A DNA stretch of 64,000 nucleotides from Hydractinia symbiolongicarpus (taxonomy: Eukaryota > Cnidaria > Hydrozoa > Anthoathecata > Hydractiniidae): positions 27,319,501 through 27,383,500 of the forward strand of contig NC_079881.1 of NCBI RefSeq assembly GCF_029227915.1, given 5' to 3'. Numbering within the stretch: position 1 is the stretch's first letter; each line of letters starts with the position of its first letter. Of this stretch, positions 62,001 to 64,000 are shown in pieces. A program made the translations under genes and the position numbers. The notes below the pieces were generated by a model. The model made no database searches. It was not told the DNA's origin and saw only the letters and a list, made by a program, of their open reading frames with translations.

Positions 62001-64000
62001 CTCTTTCATTAAGCGTCTCATTAAAAATGAAAAATTTTTGAGAACTACAAGTCTCATTCGTTCTAGTGGTGCAGAAATAATTTGAAAAATCGTTCGGGAA
62101 ATCAGTTTACTCCTTGGGTACTTTCTTTATATACATTCAACTATACCGGCCAAGCCCGGGATTTACGGGAAATCGCGGGTTTTCGTTTGCCGGCGATTAA
62201 ACTTCTTTTAATCAGCGTCTCATCAAAAATGAAAACATTTTTGAAAACTACAAGTCTCATGCGATTTAGTGGTGAAATGATAATTTAAAAAATCGTTCTG
62301 GAAATGAGTTTAATCACAGGGTACTTTCTTTGTATACATTCGACTATACGGGACAAGCCCGGGATTTACGGGAAATCGCAGGTTTTCGTTTGCAGGCGAT
62401 TAAACTTCTTTTAATCAGCGTCTCATCAAAAATGAAAACATTTTTGAAAACTACAAGTCTCATGCGATTTAGTGGTGAAATGATAATTTAAAAAATCGTT
62501 CTGGAAATGAGTTTAATCACAGGGTACTTTCTTTGTATACATTCGACTATACGGGACAAGCCCGGGATTTACGGGAAATCGCAGGTTTTCGTTTGCCGGC
62601 GATTAAACCTCTTTCATTAAGCGTCTCATTAAAAATGAAAAATTTTTGAGAACTACAAGTCTCATTCGTTCTAGTGGTGCAGAAATAATTTGAAAAATCG
62701 TTCGGGAAATCAGTTTACTCCTTGGGTACTTTCTTTATATACATTCAACTATACCGGCCAAGCCCGGGATTTACGGGAAATCGCGGGTTTTCGTTTGCCG
62801 GCGATTAAACTTCTTTTAATCAGCGTCTCATCAAAAATGAAAACATTTTTGAAAACTACAAGTCTCATGCGATTTAGTGGTGAAATGACAATTTAAAAAA
62901 TCCTTCTGGAAATGAGTTTAATCACAGGGTACTTTCTTTGTATACATTCGACTATACGGGACAAGCCCGGGATTTACGGGAAATCGCAGGTTTTCGTTTG
63001 CAGGCGATTAAACTTCTTTTAATCAGCGTCTCATCAAAAATGAAAACATTTTTGAAAACTACAAGTCTCATGCGATTTAGTGGTGAAATGATAATTTAAA
63101 AAATCGTTCTGGAAATGAGTTTAATCACAGGGTACTTTCTTTGTATACATTCGACTATACGGGCCAAGCCCGGGATTTACGGGAAATCGCGGGTTTTCGT
63201 TTGCCGGCGATTAAACTTCTTTTACTGAGCGTCTCATCAGAAATGAAAACATTTTTGAAAACTACAAGTCTCATGCGTTTTAGTGGTGAAAAAATAATTT
63301 AAAAAATCGTTCGGGAAATGAGTTTACTCCCTGTGTACTTTCTTTGTATACTTTTGACTATACAGGCCGAGTCTGGGATTTACGGGAAATCGAAGGTTTT
63401 CGTTTGCCGGCGATTAAACTTCTTTTATTCAGCGTCTCATCAAAAATGAAAACATTTTTGAAAACTACAAGTCTCATGCGATTTAGTGGTGAAAAGATAA
63501 TTTAAAAAATCGTTCTGGAAATGAGTTTACTCACAAGGTACTTTCTTTGTATACATTCGACTATACGGGACAAGCCCGGGATTTACGGGAAATCGCAGGT
63601 TTTCGTTTGCCGGCGATTAAACCTCTTTCATTAAGCGTCTCATTAAAAATGAAAAATTTTTGAGAACTACAAATCTCATTCGTTCTAGTGGTGCAGAAAT
63701 AATTTAAAAAATCGTTCGGGAAATCAGTTTACTCCTTGGGTACTTTCTTTATATACATTCAACTATACCGGCCAAGCCCGGGATTTACGGGAAATCGCGG
63801 GTTTTCGTTTGCCGGCGATTAAACTTCTTTTAATCAGCGTCTCATCAAAAATGAAAACATTTTTGAAAACTACAAGTCTCATGCGATTTAGTGGTGAAAT
63901 GATAATTTAAAAAATCGTTCTGGAAATGAGTTTAATCACAGGGTACTTTCTTTGTATACATTCGACTATACGGGACAAGCCCGGGATTTACGGGAAATCG
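59043..64000. repeat. Right-end satellite: 8-mer (1,622 bp) and 4-mer (811 bp) repeats
   Basis: E monomers with AATAGTTTAAAAAATCG upstream begin at 59043, 60665 and 61476, spaced 1,622 and 811 bp. The order is E-A-C-D-C-D-X1-X2, then E-A-C-D, then E-A-C-D-X1, followed by C-D-X1-X2-B*-C-D-X1 to the window edge. Monomer types are those of 55-59 kb plus E and A, with little internal divergence. Confidence 0.85.

Larger units (their letters stand above)
20502..64000. repeat. 203-bp satellite array, right block (about 214 monomers)
   Basis: The same satellite in the same orientation resumes directly after the transposon. Bases 20502-20510 complete the E-type monomer broken at 18855. It runs uninterrupted to the window end and is cut mid-monomer at 64000. 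It contains the largest higher-order duplications of the window (26-mer at 31884-42233, 20-mer around 47.1-53.4 kb) and a distinct set of variants at 55-64 kb. No gene, RNA or other mobile element was seen in it. Confidence 0.97.

Noticed and set aside
1-64000. Hammerhead ribozyme in the reverse strand of the satellite (TTGATGAG followed downstream by ACGAAAAC)
   Set aside because: The core needs CUGAUGA, but here the essential C is a U. The intervening bases do not form a stem II, and the spacing to GAAA is wrong.
1-64000. CRISPR-like array of regularly spaced repeats
   Set aside because: The repeats are contiguous 203 bp monomers with no unique spacers and no cas genes.

Overview
The window is almost entirely one tandem satellite DNA. 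A monomer of 203 bp, phased here on the start AAAAAATCGTT, repeats head to tail from base 1 to 18855 and again from 20502 to 64000, about 307 copies in all. The only other sequence is a 1,646 bp DNA transposon at 18856-20501. No rRNA, tRNA, CRISPR array, or intact protein-coding gene was seen. The source is a eukaryote and probably an invertebrate animal. The evidence is the long satellite array, a short GT-AG intron (74 bp), and a PIF/Harbinger-type element carrying both a HARBI1-like transposase and a MADF-domain partner protein, a pairing typical of animal genomes. Species cannot be determined. A centromeric or pericentromeric origin is plausible but not shown.

Satellite organisation. Monomers fall into recurrent variant classes that I label by diagnostic bases. 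A has CTCACAGGG, TATGCGGG and CATGGGC. B has GGGCCGAGTCTGGG and GCGATTTAG. C has GGGACAAGCC and CATTAAAAATG. D has GAAATCAG and TATATACATTCAAC, often with AACAAGTTTAAAAAC. E has TTTTTATACTTTTGAC and CTTATGCG. F has GAAATGGCGGG and GTGGTTAAATAATAA. G has GCTGGTTTTCG, GCCGACG and AACACTTTTG. The order C-D-E-A-B, or fragments of it, recurs and suggests an older 5-monomer higher-order unit. Over this lie younger tandem duplications whose offsets are near multiples of 203: 609 (3), 1014/1015 (5), 1217 (6), 1622-1624 (8), 4058 (20) and 5277 (26). Several copies have since gained or lost exactly one monomer, and chimeric monomers mark the exchange points. The right end (55-64 kb) carries its own classes X1/X2 and looks the most recently homogenised.

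The transposon. It has perfect 42 bp terminal inverted repeats and a TTA target-site duplication, and it sits inside an E-type monomer. The plus strand carries a two-exon MADF-domain gene with an in-frame stop. The minus strand carries the N-terminal exon of a Harbinger transposase (frameshifted near its start) and a separate C-terminal piece. The DDE catalytic core is not recognisable. The element is therefore a broken, presumably non-autonomous Harbinger copy. The many 60-100 codon open frames inside the satellite are by-products of repetition and are not annotated as genes.
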